A stretch of 20,005 nt of DNA from a virus. Positions 1-6,240 of this stretch are shown piece after piece (the stretch's first letter is position 1; every line of letters starts with the position of its first letter). The notes under the pieces are model-generated. The model was not told where the DNA came from, did not search any database, and was given only the letters and a program-made list of their open reading frames with translations. The stretch covers positions 1 through 20,005 of IMG/VR virus record IMGVR_UViG_3300025853_000887. One strand, given 5' to 3'. Both the position numbers and the translations under genes were made by a program.

Positions 1-207
1 ATTGAAGGTAAAACAGGTATTACAATAGATCCTGACATTGCTCATGGATATCTTCGGCATTACCACCCAAGTGATTTATTTGGATTATCAGGGTCACCAT
101 ATTCATTTATTGTAGGGTCTGCTATCATATTTGACAATCAGCGTATTCACTGCACAAGTTATTTTGAAGGAATTAAATTAGGATTAAGTTTGAGGTATAA
201 ACTATGA
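1..207 (+). CDS. C-terminal end of a probable 2OG-Fe(II) oxygenase-like protein (partial)
   Basis: Open from the first base of the window (frame 1) to a TGA at 205-207, leaving 68 residues. The end of the protein has a hydrophobic strand followed by IIFDNQRIHC and then LGLSLRYKL. That layout (strand, distal His, about 15 residues, a strand with a basic residue) matches the last part of the double-stranded beta-helix of 2-oxoglutarate/Fe(II) oxygenases, where the His binds iron and the Arg binds 2OG. The HxD half lies outside the window, so this is an inference from a fragment. The stop overlaps the next start (ATGA), which suggests translational coupling. It could also be an unrelated beta-rich phage protein. 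Confidence 0.45.
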   Translation: MEGKTGITIDPDIAHGYLRHYHPSDLFGLSGSPYSFIVGSAIIFDNQRIHCTSYFEGIKLGLSLRYKL

Positions 208-479
208 AACAAAATACAGATTATGAAATGATTGTAGGTACTGGAGAGAACTGGGACATCCGTATTCTTACAGGCGAGTTTAACGAAACTGTTCTCGCAT
301 TTGATACACTGAAAATCACTGATGATGGTGAACACCTCTCTTTTAATTTTAATATTGTGTCAAGCCCTATTAATGATCTTGATACCGAAACTAATATTGA
401 ACTACAAGAAACTGCCGGTCTTATTCTACAGAACATTCTTGAAACAGCTGCAGTAATTGAGACAAAGGACAAAATATGA
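204..479 (+). CDS. Small conserved phage protein, function unknown
   Basis: Encodes 91 residues, acidic, with no signal peptide or membrane segment. The pattern of alternating strands (residues about 7-55) followed by an amphipathic helix from about residue 62 suggests a small alpha/beta domain. The start overlaps the stop of the upstream gene by four bases, so it is probably read on the same message as its neighbours. From memory, proteins of this length and style recur in T4-like marine phages, but I cannot name a family. No catalytic motif is visible. A purine-poor upstream region gives no clear ribosome binding site, which fits coupled translation. Confidence 0.7.
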   Translation: MKQNTDYEMIVGTGENWDIRILTGEFNETVLAFDTLKITDDGEHLSFNFNIVSSPINDLDTETNIELQETAGLILQNILETAAVIETKDKI

Positions 480-507
480 CTTCTATTGAATATGAAGTGG
501 AATAGAA

Positions 508-981
508 ATGAGTACCTTTAATTGGCAAAAACCAACAGTGCAAATGCTTGGTCGCTGGCAGCCATGGCATGATGGTCATACAGAACTTTTTAAAAGAGCA
601 CATGACATTACAGGTCAGGTGTGTATTATGGTTCGTGACGTTGGTGGTATTGTAGGCGAGGATGCTGGAGCGGGTAGAACCGCAGCCCAGACAGACAATC
701 CATTTAATAAAGATACGGTGTTTAATAATATTGAGAAAGGTCTATCCCTGCACTTTACAAAAGGTAAAGATTATATTATAATAGCAGTACCAAACATCGT
801 AGATATTTCATATGGACGTGGTGTTGGATATACATTTACTGAGCATGATCTAGGTGAAGATATTCACAAAATTTCTGCTACCAAGATCAGAGCAAAGATG
901 AGAGCCGAAGGTATCTTGGGTTACACAGAAGGCACTCGAATGGATGATAACTATTATTACATGAAAGATCCTAATGATTAA
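508..981 (+). CDS. HIGH-type nucleotidyltransferase (cytidylyltransferase/NMN adenylyltransferase fold)
   Basis: A 157-residue protein with both signatures of the nucleotidylyltransferase superfamily. GRWQPWHDGH at residues 15-24 is the (T/H)xGH nucleotide-binding loop seen as GRFQPxHxGH in NadM-type enzymes. ISATKIR at 122-128 is the distal ISxTxxR motif that contacts the triphosphate. The length fits a bare catalytic domain. Such enzymes join a nucleotide to a phosphorylated small molecule such as NMN or phosphopantetheine. Lying directly upstream of the helicase, it may serve NAD or cofactor supply during replication; the substrate is not readable from sequence. It overlaps the helicase start by eight bases. 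Confidence 0.8.
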   Translation: MSTFNWQKPTVQMLGRWQPWHDGHTELFKRAHDITGQVCIMVRDVGGIVGEDAGAGRTAAQTDNPFNKDTVFNNIEKGLSLHFTKGKDYIIIAVPNIVDISYGRGVGYTFTEHDLGEDIHKISATKIRAKMRAEGILGYTEGTRMDDNYYYMKDPND

Positions 982-2341
982 TGCAAATATAGAACAAACA
1001 ATTATCCGCAATCTCCTTACTAATGAGGAGTACATGCGTAAGGTATTACCGTTTATTCAACCTGCATATTTTGAAGGTGTTTACCAGAACTTGTTCAAGC
1101 AAGTTGTGGCATTTGTAGCTAAGTATAATAAACTACCTACAGCAGAAACATTTAAAATTGAACTTGATAATGCCACAACATTTTCAGATGAGCAGTACAG
1201 ACACGCAGTAGAAATTCTGCCTGAAATTTTTAAAGAAGAATCAATTGATGAAACATGGCTTCTCAATAATACAGAAAAATGGTGCCAAGACCGAGCAGTA
1301 TTTAATGCTATTATGGAATCAATTTCTATCATCGATGGTAAACATAAATCTCTTACAAAAAATGCACTACCAGATATTCTCACCAAAGCTCTTGGTGTTA
1401 CATTTGATACCAATGTCGGTCACGATTACTTAGAACAAGTAAGTGAACGATATGACTTTTACCACACAGAAGAGGAAAAAATTCCATTTGATATTGAATT
1501 ATTAAATGAAATCACCAAAGGTGGTTTGTCTCTTAAAAGCCTGAACATTATTCTTGCTGGTACTGGCGTTGGTAAATCACTTGCTATGTGTCATATGGCA
1601 GCAAGTGCCTTGAACCTTGGTAAAAATGTTCTCTATATTTCTATGGAGATGTCAGAAGAAAGAATTGCAGAACGAATTGATGCTAACTTGCTTGATATTC
1701 CTATTGACATGCTTGATAAACTATCATTGCAAATGTTCACAGAAAAAGTTGCTGGATTAAAAAAGAAAACTAATGGTAGAATGGTTGTTAAAGAATACCC
1801 AACATCTGCCGCTAATGCTAACCATTTTCGTGCTCTACTTAATGAATTAAAACTCAAGAAAGGATTTGAACCTGATATTGTGTTTATTGATTATCTCAAT
1901 ATCTGCGCATCTTCTAGGATTAAAATGGGTGCGTCTATAAACTCTTATACATACATTAAATCCATAGCAGAAGAATTGAGAGGGCTTGCCGTTGAATTTA
2001 AATTACCGATTGTCTCTGCAACGCAAACGACACGTACTGGTTATGGTTCGTCGGATCCTGGGCTTGAGGACACGTCCGAGTCTTTTGGACTACCCGCTAC
2101 TGCCGACCTCATGGTTGCCTTGGTCTCTACAGAAGAACTTGATCAACAAGGTCAGATTATGGTCAAGCAACTCAAGAACCGATATAACGACCCAAACAAA
2201 AACAAAAGATTCTTAATTGGTATTGATCGAGCAAAAATGCGGTTGTATGATGTGCAAGACAGCGAACAGAACTTAGTACAAGATGCTCCAGTATTTGATA
2301 GCACAGACACAAATGAAAGATTTAAAGATTTTAAATTATAG
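974..2341 (+). CDS. gp41: DnaB-like replicative helicase (T4 gp41 family)
   Basis: A 455-residue protein, close to the 475 residues of T4 gp41. The N-terminal ~150 residues are helical, as in the DnaB N-domain and linker. The RecA-like motor follows, with a Walker A loop GTGVGKS at 196-202, the strand NVLYISMEMS at about 218-227 (motif H1a region), and a Walker B strand DIVFIDYLNI at 301-310 with Asp306. SATQTTR at about residue 350 fits motif H3 (sensor region). The enzyme would be the hexameric 5'-to-3' helicase that opens the phage fork and partners the primase. The ATG at 974 lies inside the end of the upstream gene, consistent with an operon. Confidence 0.95.
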   Translation: MINANIEQTIIRNLLTNEEYMRKVLPFIQPAYFEGVYQNLFKQVVAFVAKYNKLPTAETFKIELDNATTFSDEQYRHAVEILPEIFKEESIDETWLLNNTEKWCQDRAVFNAIMESISIIDGKHKSLTKNALPDILTKALGVTFDTNVGHDYLEQVSERYDFYHTEEEKIPFDIELLNEITKGGLSLKSLNIILAGTGVGKSLAMCHMAASALNLGKNVLYISMEMSEERIAERIDANLLDIPIDMLDKLSLQMFTEKVAGLKKKTNGRMVVKEYPTSAANANHFRALLNELKLKKGFEPDIVFIDYLNICASSRIKMGASINSYTYIKSIAEELRGLAVEFKLPIVSATQTTRTGYGSSDPGLEDTSESFGLPATADLMVALVSTEELDQQGQIMVKQLKNRYNDPNKNKRFLIGIDRAKMRLYDVQDSEQNLVQDAPVFDSTDTNERFKDFKL

Positions 2342-2350
2342 GAGAATATT

Positions 2351-2626
2351 ATGACTCGTGTTAAAAATGGCCGTAAAGGTAAAGTCTCAAAAGGTGAACG
2401 TCTTAGCTCGATGCGCACTCGCGGCTTCGGTGTCACTAATGTTGATAAAATGTTGCGTAAATTGCGCGCCCTTGAAAAAGGCGCAGATGTAAAAATTACT
2501 CTTGAAAATCCTAACAAACAGGAAACAAATCGTAAGTTTATTACCTATAAAGTTAGCGGTAAAGAGTACCAGAAATATATACAAGGTGTACGTAAACGTA
2601 ACCCTTTGATGGATTTAGGAGGCTAA
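2351..2626 (+). CDS. Small basic protein, function unknown
   Basis: Encodes 91 residues with a strongly basic first third (many Lys and Arg before residue 40) and a basic C-terminus. The Shine-Dalgarno AGGAG at 2340-2344 is well placed before the ATG. No membrane segment, cysteine or known motif is visible. It sits in a tight run between helicase and thyX and is separated from thyX by one base, so it is probably co-transcribed with them. The charge suggests nucleic-acid binding, but that is only an inference. I do not recognise the family. Confidence 0.7.
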   Translation: MTRVKNGRKGKVSKGERLSSMRTRGFGVTNVDKMLRKLRALEKGADVKITLENPNKQETNRKFITYKVSGKEYQKYIQGVRKRNPLMDLGG

Positions 2627-2627
2627 T

Positions 2628-3299
2628 GTGACTTCAGCAAAACTAATCGGTTTCACTCAGCCAGTTGGTCTTGAACTATCTGAATTAGAAACTGCACAAG
2701 ACTTGATCGCATATTGTGCAAGGGTATCCAATCCATCAAATCAGATGAATAAGGAGACAGGTGAGAAGCTTATCCGATATTTGGTAAAACACAAACACTG
2801 GTCTCCTCTTGAAATGGCGTCTGCTACTATTGAGGTCACTACGACACGTGATATTGCAAGACAGTTTCTACGTCACCGTTCGTTCTCTTTTCAAGAGTTT
2901 TCTCAGCGATACGCAGATCCGAGAGACATGGATGATACCTTTGTAATTCGTGAAGCACGTTTACAAGATACCAAGAACCGTCAGAACTCTATTGCCACAG
3001 ATAATGAAGAACTTCAGAAGGCTTGGGCTATAAAACAGTCTCAGATTATTTTTGAAGCCAAGTTGGCATATAAGTGGGCTATTGAAAATGGTATTGCAAA
3101 AGAACAAGCACGTTCGGTATTACCAGAGGGTAATACCAAGTCTGTTGTTATTGCAAACGGAACTCTGCGGTCTTGGGTACACTATATAGAACTAAGAACA
3201 GCAAACGGAACGCAGAAAGAACATATTAATTTGGCAAGAGAATGTGCTTGGGAAGTGGCAAAGGTATTTCCCATGATTAAGGAGTTTGTGAATGAATAA
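2628..3299 (+). CDS. thyX: Flavin-dependent thymidylate synthase ThyX
   Basis: Encodes 223 residues, the usual ThyX length. The signature RHRx7S is present as RHRSFSFQEFS at residues 82-92, followed by QRY. The upstream HWSPLE at 57-62 matches the conserved H-x-S-P-x-E dUMP-site motif. The C-terminal half has the LPEGN and NGTLRSWVHYIELR segments typical of the family. ThyX methylates dUMP to dTMP with FAD, methylene-tetrahydrofolate and NADPH, and supplies thymidylate for phage DNA. The start is GTG at 2628, chosen because a full AGGAGG (2617-2622) lies five bases upstream. It belongs to the replication operon and overlaps the next gene by eight bases. Confidence 0.95.
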   Translation: MTSAKLIGFTQPVGLELSELETAQDLIAYCARVSNPSNQMNKETGEKLIRYLVKHKHWSPLEMASATIEVTTTRDIARQFLRHRSFSFQEFSQRYADPRDMDDTFVIREARLQDTKNRQNSIATDNEELQKAWAIKQSQIIFEAKLAYKWAIENGIAKEQARSVLPEGNTKSVVIANGTLRSWVHYIELRTANGTQKEHINLARECAWEVAKVFPMIKEFVNE

Positions 3300-3522
3300 T
3301 ACCAGAGTGATATCAACTTACTGGAGTGATATGGAAGAAGGTCATTATTGTGAAGTCAAGATAAACTCCAAAGAAGAACACTTTTACATTAAATACTATG
3401 ATAGTAAAGGTAAGTGTTATCATCGTGAAGATACAGAACACATTAATAAATCATTACGTTGGTGTGAAGATGCTGCAGAAAACTGGGCACTAGGAATTAA
3501 GAAGTTGGTGAAAAATGAGTGA
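3292..3522 (+). CDS. Small protein, function unknown
   Basis: Encodes 76 residues rich in aromatic and charged residues, with a likely beta hairpin around residues 20-45 (HYCEVKINSKEEHFYIKYYD) and a C-terminal helix. There are three cysteines but no metal-binding spacing that I recognise. It overlaps thyX by eight bases and the next gene by eight bases, so translation of the three is probably coupled. No family is recognised. Confidence 0.65.
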   Translation: MNNTRVISTYWSDMEEGHYCEVKINSKEEHFYIKYYDSKGKCYHREDTEHINKSLRWCEDAAENWALGIKKLVKNE

Positions 3523-4198
3523 AGTAATAATTAAAAACCAAGAATTACTAGCAGAATTAAATAGTGGTCTTGATAAATTTTTTGCTATTGAAGGTAGAAA
3601 TAATCCTAAATATCATGTATCTCAGCCAGGTGATGCAAAAACAAATGGTTTGCATTATACATCTGATGAGTATATCAAAGAAAAATTAAAAATGGGAGAC
3701 AAACATAGCGGGTACCCAGAAGAACATTTCTCACAGCCTATTAGTAAAATGGCTGAAGAAGATCCAGATAAATGGAATCAGATCATGTGGGAAATGAAAA
3801 AAGAATTACCTGCATTTATTGGCGCACATTCTAATGCACTTTTTAATTATTATCCACCAAAAGGTCACGTAGGTTGGCATACTAACTGGAATGCAAATGC
3901 CTACCAGATTTTGTTTTCGTGGTCTGAAACAGGTGAAAGCTGGTTTAAGTATCGTGATCCAGAAACTAAAGAAGTGGTTACCGTACAAGATAAGCCAGGT
4001 TGGAATTGCCGACACTATTATTTTGGTCATATCTCTGAACGAGATCATCACTGCTGGCATGCAATGTATACAGAATGTGAAAGAGTTACTCTTGCATTTA
4101 AAGTGGTTAACGGTAAAGGATTACACGACCCTATTAACCCTAAAGCAGTCCAGATGAGAGATCAGATTATTGAGGATATCTCAAACGAGGATTATTAG
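3515..4198 (+). CDS. 2OG-Fe(II) oxygenase-like double-stranded beta-helix protein with an atypical metal site
   Basis: A 227-residue protein. The region from about residue 110 to 195 looks like a jelly-roll oxygenase: FNYYPPKGHVGWHTNWN supplies the first metal-site histidine (His122), and CWHAMYTECERVTLAFKV supplies a distal histidine (His182) followed eight residues later by an arginine (Arg190), the usual 2OG ligand. The acidic iron ligand expected in H-x-D is Asn124 here, so the site is H-x-N. The enzyme may be inactive, may use another residue, or may not be an iron enzyme. A substrate cannot be inferred. It is the last gene before an operator and promoter, and its stop TAG overlaps the first base of that operator. 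Confidence 0.6.
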   Translation: MSEVIIKNQELLAELNSGLDKFFAIEGRNNPKYHVSQPGDAKTNGLHYTSDEYIKEKLKMGDKHSGYPEEHFSQPISKMAEEDPDKWNQIMWEMKKELPAFIGAHSNALFNYYPPKGHVGWHTNWNANAYQILFSWSETGESWFKYRDPETKEVVTVQDKPGWNCRHYYFGHISERDHHCWHAMYTECERVTLAFKVVNGKGLHDPINPKAVQMRDQIIEDISNEDY

Positions 4199-4217
4199 TG
4201 TATCATAAATGTTACAC
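4198..4217. promoter_or_regulatory. Operator-like palindrome, copy 1
   Basis: GTGTATCATAAATGTTACAC is a near-perfect 20-bp dyad: GTGTA...TACAC arms and a CAT..ATG core. Near-identical copies stand at 5360-5379 and 13820-13839, each ahead of a TTTACA/TATAAT-type promoter. This copy ends 45 bp before the -35 box at 4263. The position suggests a regulator-binding site; the regulator is unknown. Confidence 0.7.
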
Positions 4218-4262
4218 TTATATGTTTTTTCGAAAAAAGTTTTAAAAAGTGTTAATTAGGTG

Positions 4263-4291
4263 TTTACATCTGTATCTGCATATGGTATATT
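4263..4291 (+). promoter_or_regulatory. Sigma70-like early/middle promoter for the 4319-5360 operon
   Basis: The -35 box TTTACA (4263-4268), a 17-bp spacer and the -10 box TATATT (4286-4291) match the housekeeping sigma pattern. The sequence AGGTGTTTACA around the -35 is shared with the promoters at 13874 and 14730. An A/T-rich tract upstream (4221-4250) could act as an UP element. Transcription would start near 4298. Confidence 0.75.
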
Positions 4292-4318
4292 AAATTATCA
4301 AATCAAGAGATGTACAAG

Positions 4319-4531
4319 ATGGAACAAATAACAAACCGCCAAATGAAATCAGAGGTTCTAAGCCGTATGGAATATGACCTTAAGTCACTTGTAAAAAATG
4401 CATATTTGTTTGATGCACTCGACAAAGGTGACTTCGATCATTATGATCAGATAATGACCCTTGATTCTCTTATAGATGATTTGGCTAAATGTTTGGTACG
4501 TTGCCGTAAAGTAAATGGAGATGAGGTATAA
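4319..4531 (+). CDS. Small early protein, function unknown
   Basis: About 70 residues, predicted almost wholly helical, with mixed charge and a DxxDHYDQ stretch in the middle; no membrane segment. It is the first gene after the operator/promoter pair at 4198-4291. I chose the ATG at 4319 because AAGAGA (4305-4310) lies eight bases upstream. An ATG at 4310, adding three residues, is in frame but has no spaced ribosome binding site. Phage genes in this position, just behind a strong early promoter, often encode host take-over factors. That is only context, and no family is recognised. Confidence 0.6.
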   Translation: MEQITNRQMKSEVLSRMEYDLKSLVKNAYLFDALDKGDFDHYDQIMTLDSLIDDLAKCLVRCRKVNGDEV

Positions 4532-4584
4532 TATTCTAAAAGATATCCAAGATGCAGAAATGTCTGAAAACGAGGAAGTTTAAA

Positions 4585-5115
4585 ATGAAATTTAAATGGC
4601 TTTATTATACTTCAGCAATGGCCGCTAATGTGGCCATTGGTGTGTTTGTCTGGAATACTTTGACTGCAGCACAACCTACTCCTGTAGCCGAAGTCAAAAG
4701 TCATCACATTGTTGCAAATATACCAACCGATGTTAAAGAGCTAAAATGTCTTGCAGACAATATTTACTTTGAGTCTCTTATTGAACCTCTTGCTGGTCAG
4801 ATTGCAGTAGCAAATGTAACTATGAATAGAGTTAATTCACCGCATTTCCCAAATACTGTATGTGAAGTGGTTTGGGCAAACAAACAGTTTTCTTGGACTC
4901 ATGATGGTAAGAGTGACACTCCAGTGGCTGGAAAACAGTATGATGATATTTACAAACTTGCCAAAGATGTTTATACTGGCAAGATAAGTGACATCACTGA
5001 AGGTTCTACATTTTATCATGCCGATTATGTAAATCCATCATGGGCAAAGAAAATGGACCGTAAAGTTGTAAAAATTGGTAGGCACATCTTCTACTGGAAC
5101 AAGGATCTAAGTTAA
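4585..5115 (+). CDS. SleB-type cell-wall hydrolase with N-terminal signal anchor (putative endolysin)
   Basis: A 176-residue protein of the Hydrolase_2 (SleB/CwlJ) family. CLADNIYFES at 55-64 holds the catalytic glutamate (Glu63), followed by the GQIAVANVTMNRV helix, KQFSW at 100-104, and STFYHADYVNPSW near 141-153. These enzymes cut the glycan strand of peptidoglycan. The N-terminus (residues about 8-28) is one weak hydrophobic segment rich in Ala, Val and Thr without an obvious cleavage site, as in signal-arrest-release endolysins. The ATG at 4585 was chosen over the in-frame 4552 because GAGGAA (4572-4577) is well spaced before it. Its place behind an early-type promoter is odd for a lysis gene. 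Confidence 0.85.
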   Translation: MKFKWLYYTSAMAANVAIGVFVWNTLTAAQPTPVAEVKSHHIVANIPTDVKELKCLADNIYFESLIEPLAGQIAVANVTMNRVNSPHFPNTVCEVVWANKQFSWTHDGKSDTPVAGKQYDDIYKLAKDVYTGKISDITEGSTFYHADYVNPSWAKKMDRKVVKIGRHIFYWNKDLS

Positions 5116-5360
5116 TGAAAGATAGAAAAAAAGTTGCGTCTGATGGACTGTCAACTTCATATTATAAAATTCCTGAACATGCCGAAGAACTCAGGCATCT
5201 CATTTCTTATAAAGGGATGAGTAAAAGCCGTGGAGATATTTTCAAGGCGTGTTATCGTCTTGGAGAAAAAGATGGTACCGATGTCCTCTACGATCTAAAT
5301 AAAATGAAGTTCTTTATTCAAGATTTGATTGAGATGCACTCAAGAGGAGAGCATCTATAG
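5115..5360 (+). CDS. DUF3310-like protein
   Basis: Encodes 81 residues. The central stretch DIFKACYRLGEKDGTDVLYDLNKMKFFI follows the DUF3310 pattern (N/D-x-x-K-x-x-x-R-x-x-x-K-x-G-x-x-x-x-x-DL-x-K-x-x-x-x-), the family that includes T7 gp1.7, a nucleotide-kinase-related protein. The assignment is by pattern and the protein is shorter than T7 gp1.7, so the function stays open. It starts on the overlapping TAATG of the hydrolase stop and ends one base before the second operator palindrome, making it the last gene of this early operon. Confidence 0.65.
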   Translation: MKDRKKVASDGLSTSYYKIPEHAEELRHLISYKGMSKSRGDIFKACYRLGEKDGTDVLYDLNKMKFFIQDLIEMHSRGEHL

Positions 5361-5379
5361 TGTTACATTTATGATACAC
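5360..5379. promoter_or_regulatory. Operator-like palindrome, copy 2 (upstream of the tmRNA)
   Basis: GTGTTACATTTATGATACAC is the reverse complement of copy 1 with a single difference. It begins on the last base of the DUF3310 gene's TAG stop and ends 23 bp before the -35 box at 5403. Confidence 0.7.
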
Positions 5380-5402
5380 CTTTTTTATTTGTTTGTAAGG
5401 GG

Positions 5403-5431
5403 TTTACAATATCAAAAAAATGATTTAATAT
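5403..5431 (+). promoter_or_regulatory. Promoter of the tmRNA
   Basis: TTTACA (5403-5408), 17 bp, then TAATAT (5426-5431). The -10 box is weaker than at the sister promoters. Start of transcription would be near 5438, exactly where the predicted acceptor piece begins. Nearby TATATAAC (5430-5437) is an alternative -10 with a longer spacer. Confidence 0.6.
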
Positions 5432-5500
5432 ATAACTTGTAAACGTTGAAGTGACGTGGACACATTCTGGACCGTGGGGCAGTACCACGCAGGTCCACCA

Positions 5501-5594
5501 TAGATACACTATTAACAAAACAGCCGTGGCTGGCTCGCTAGACTACCCCGGGTTCTTAGTTTGTTAGGGAAAAAAGCTATAGTGTATCTTTGAT
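5501..5594 (+). other. Excised intervening segment of the pre-tmRNA
   Basis: It links the CCA end (5500) to the mature 5' end of the coding piece (5595). AGATACACTAT (5502-5512) pairs perfectly with ATAGTGTATCT (5579-5589), and TAACAAA (5513-5519) pairs with TTTGTTA (5560-5566). Together they extend the acceptor stem into one long hairpin. In the family this segment is removed by host RNases, leaving two RNA pieces. Confidence 0.75.
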
Positions 5595-5674
5595 GGGCCT
5601 GAAATAGGATCGACAGGTGTGAAAGTGAAGTGGAGTTTACCGGATGACTGCGTTATTGGTCAAAATTCACAATT

Positions 5675-5716
5675 GCAAATGACAATCGTGCGCCAGAAAT
5701 GGCAATGGCAGCCTAA
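5675..5716 (+). other. tmRNA proteolysis tag reading frame
   Basis: The resume codon GCA is at 5675. The frame reads ANDNRAPEMAMAA then TAA at 5714-5716. The ANDN start and the small hydrophobic Ala-Met-Ala-Ala end fit SsrA tags recognised by ClpXP (C-terminus) and SspB-type adaptors (N-terminal part). Confidence 0.9.
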
Positions 5717-5733
5717 TTAGGCTTCCGGGGTAT

Positions 5734-5766
5734 GGGCTCCACCTTGCAACAGAACGGGCCTTTTTA
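5734..5766 (+). terminator. Weak hairpin with T-tract at the 3' end of the tmRNA
   Basis: GGGCTC (5734-5739) can pair with GGGCCT (5756-5761) using two G-U pairs, followed by TTTTT (5761-5765). The loop carries GCAACAGAA (5746-5754), which I recall as recurrent in this part of alphaproteobacterial tmRNAs. It may be an RNA domain rather than a full terminator, so read-through into the next gene is likely. Confidence 0.4.
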
Positions 5767-5796
5767 TAATGTAACTTAAACAACAGGAAACAAAAT

Positions 5797-6132
5797 ATGA
5801 AAATTGGTATTTTTGCAACAACAATGGCACTCATTGCTACAACAGCAACTGCAGACTCGATGTTTGACTTTGGGGCTAAAGGTAAAATGGAATATAGTGT
5901 CGAGAATGAAGGCTTTACTATGGAAGCTGGTCCCACTGTTACTTTTGGAAAATTTGACGTTGAATCTAGACTCATCGGTACTGTAGATACAGGTGCAGAA
6001 TTTGATTTTGTTGGTGTTGAACTCGAAGGCACTTATGACTTGTCTGATAGACTAGACCTCTACGGTGTGATTTCCACGGATAGTAGCCTTGATTATGAAG
6101 ACCTGAAATTTGGCGTCAGCTTTAGTTTCTGA
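5797..6132 (+). CDS. Small exported outer-membrane beta-barrel-like protein
   Basis: Encodes 111 residues. Residues 1-19 form a signal peptide with a cleavage site after ATA. The mature part (about 92 residues) is a string of amphipathic strands such as KMEYSVENEGFTMEAGPTVTFGKFDVESRLIGT and ends in KFGVSFSF. A C-terminal Phe after alternating residues is the classical BAM recognition signal of outer-membrane barrels. About eight strands is the minimum for a barrel. The protein could insert in the host outer membrane and block receptors or change permeability; no function is known. It follows the tmRNA with AGGAAA as ribosome binding site and is closed by a strong terminator, so it may share the tmRNA promoter. 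Confidence 0.75.
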   Translation: MKIGIFATTMALIATTATADSMFDFGAKGKMEYSVENEGFTMEAGPTVTFGKFDVESRLIGTVDTGAEFDFVGVELEGTYDLSDRLDLYGVISTDSSLDYEDLKFGVSFSF

Positions 6133-6169
6133 ACCAAATAACTTATTTTAATTATTATATTTTTTTATT

Positions 6170-6197
6170 AAAAAGGTCCCTTGCGGACCTTTTTTTT
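6170..6197 (+). terminator. Rho-independent terminator
   Basis: Stem GGTCC (6175-6179) with GGACC (6185-6189), loop CTTGC, extended by AAAAA/TTTTT and followed by an eight-T run (6190-6197). It separates the tmRNA/barrel unit from the late secreted cassette. Confidence 0.9.
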
Positions 6198-6204
6198 ATA
6201 AATA
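6197..6204 (+). promoter_or_regulatory. T4-type late promoter
   Basis: TATAAATA, the exact T4 late -10 box used by the gp55/gp33/clamp system. It directly follows the terminator's T-run and lies about 36 bases before the 6241 start. Three more exact copies stand before late-type genes in this window. Confidence 0.7.
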
Positions 6205-6240
6205 TTGATGAATGAAAACTTTTAGTCAATGGAATATAAT

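Larger units (their letters stand above)
5438..5766 (+). ncRNA. ssrA: Circularly permuted two-piece tmRNA (alphaproteobacterial type)
   Basis: The acceptor piece lies upstream of the coding piece, the permuted order of alphaproteobacteria. In the acceptor piece a T-stem (CGTGG 5473-5477 with CCACG 5485-5489) abuts the acceptor strand CAGGTCC (5490-5496), then A and CCA (5497-5500). In the coding piece GGGCCTG (5595-5601) pairs fully with that strand, allowing one G-U. It is followed by the tmRNA hallmark TAGGATCGACAGG. The tag frame at 5675-5716 reads A-N-D-N-R-A-P-E-M-A-M-A-A-stop, ending in a degron-like MAMAA. The stop lies in the perfect hairpin AGCCT-AATT-AGGCT (5710-5723). GGTGTG (5616-5621) can pair with CACATT (5461-5466) as P2. 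The RNA rescues stalled ribosomes together with host SmpB and tags the stalled product for proteolysis. Confidence 0.93.

Noticed and set aside
476-505. Nine-codon ORF between the genes at 204 and 508
   Set aside because: Too short to support as a gene; probably a spacer or a coupling leader.
4198-4217. Pho box as the identity of the repeated operator
   Set aside because: The site is an inverted repeat with a CATWWATG core, not the 11-bp direct repeats of CTGTCAT expected for PhoB.
4221-4250. TTTTTTCGAAAAAA palindrome as a terminator
   Set aside because: The stem is only A-T pairs plus a CG centre without loop space; more likely an A/T-rich UP element, as similar tracts precede the other promoters.
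4515-4583. A 22-residue ORF overlapping the end of the 4319 gene and ending just before the hydrolase
   Set aside because: No spaced ribosome binding site beyond GGAG touching the second ATG, and it overlaps a better gene; it may only be coupling sequence.
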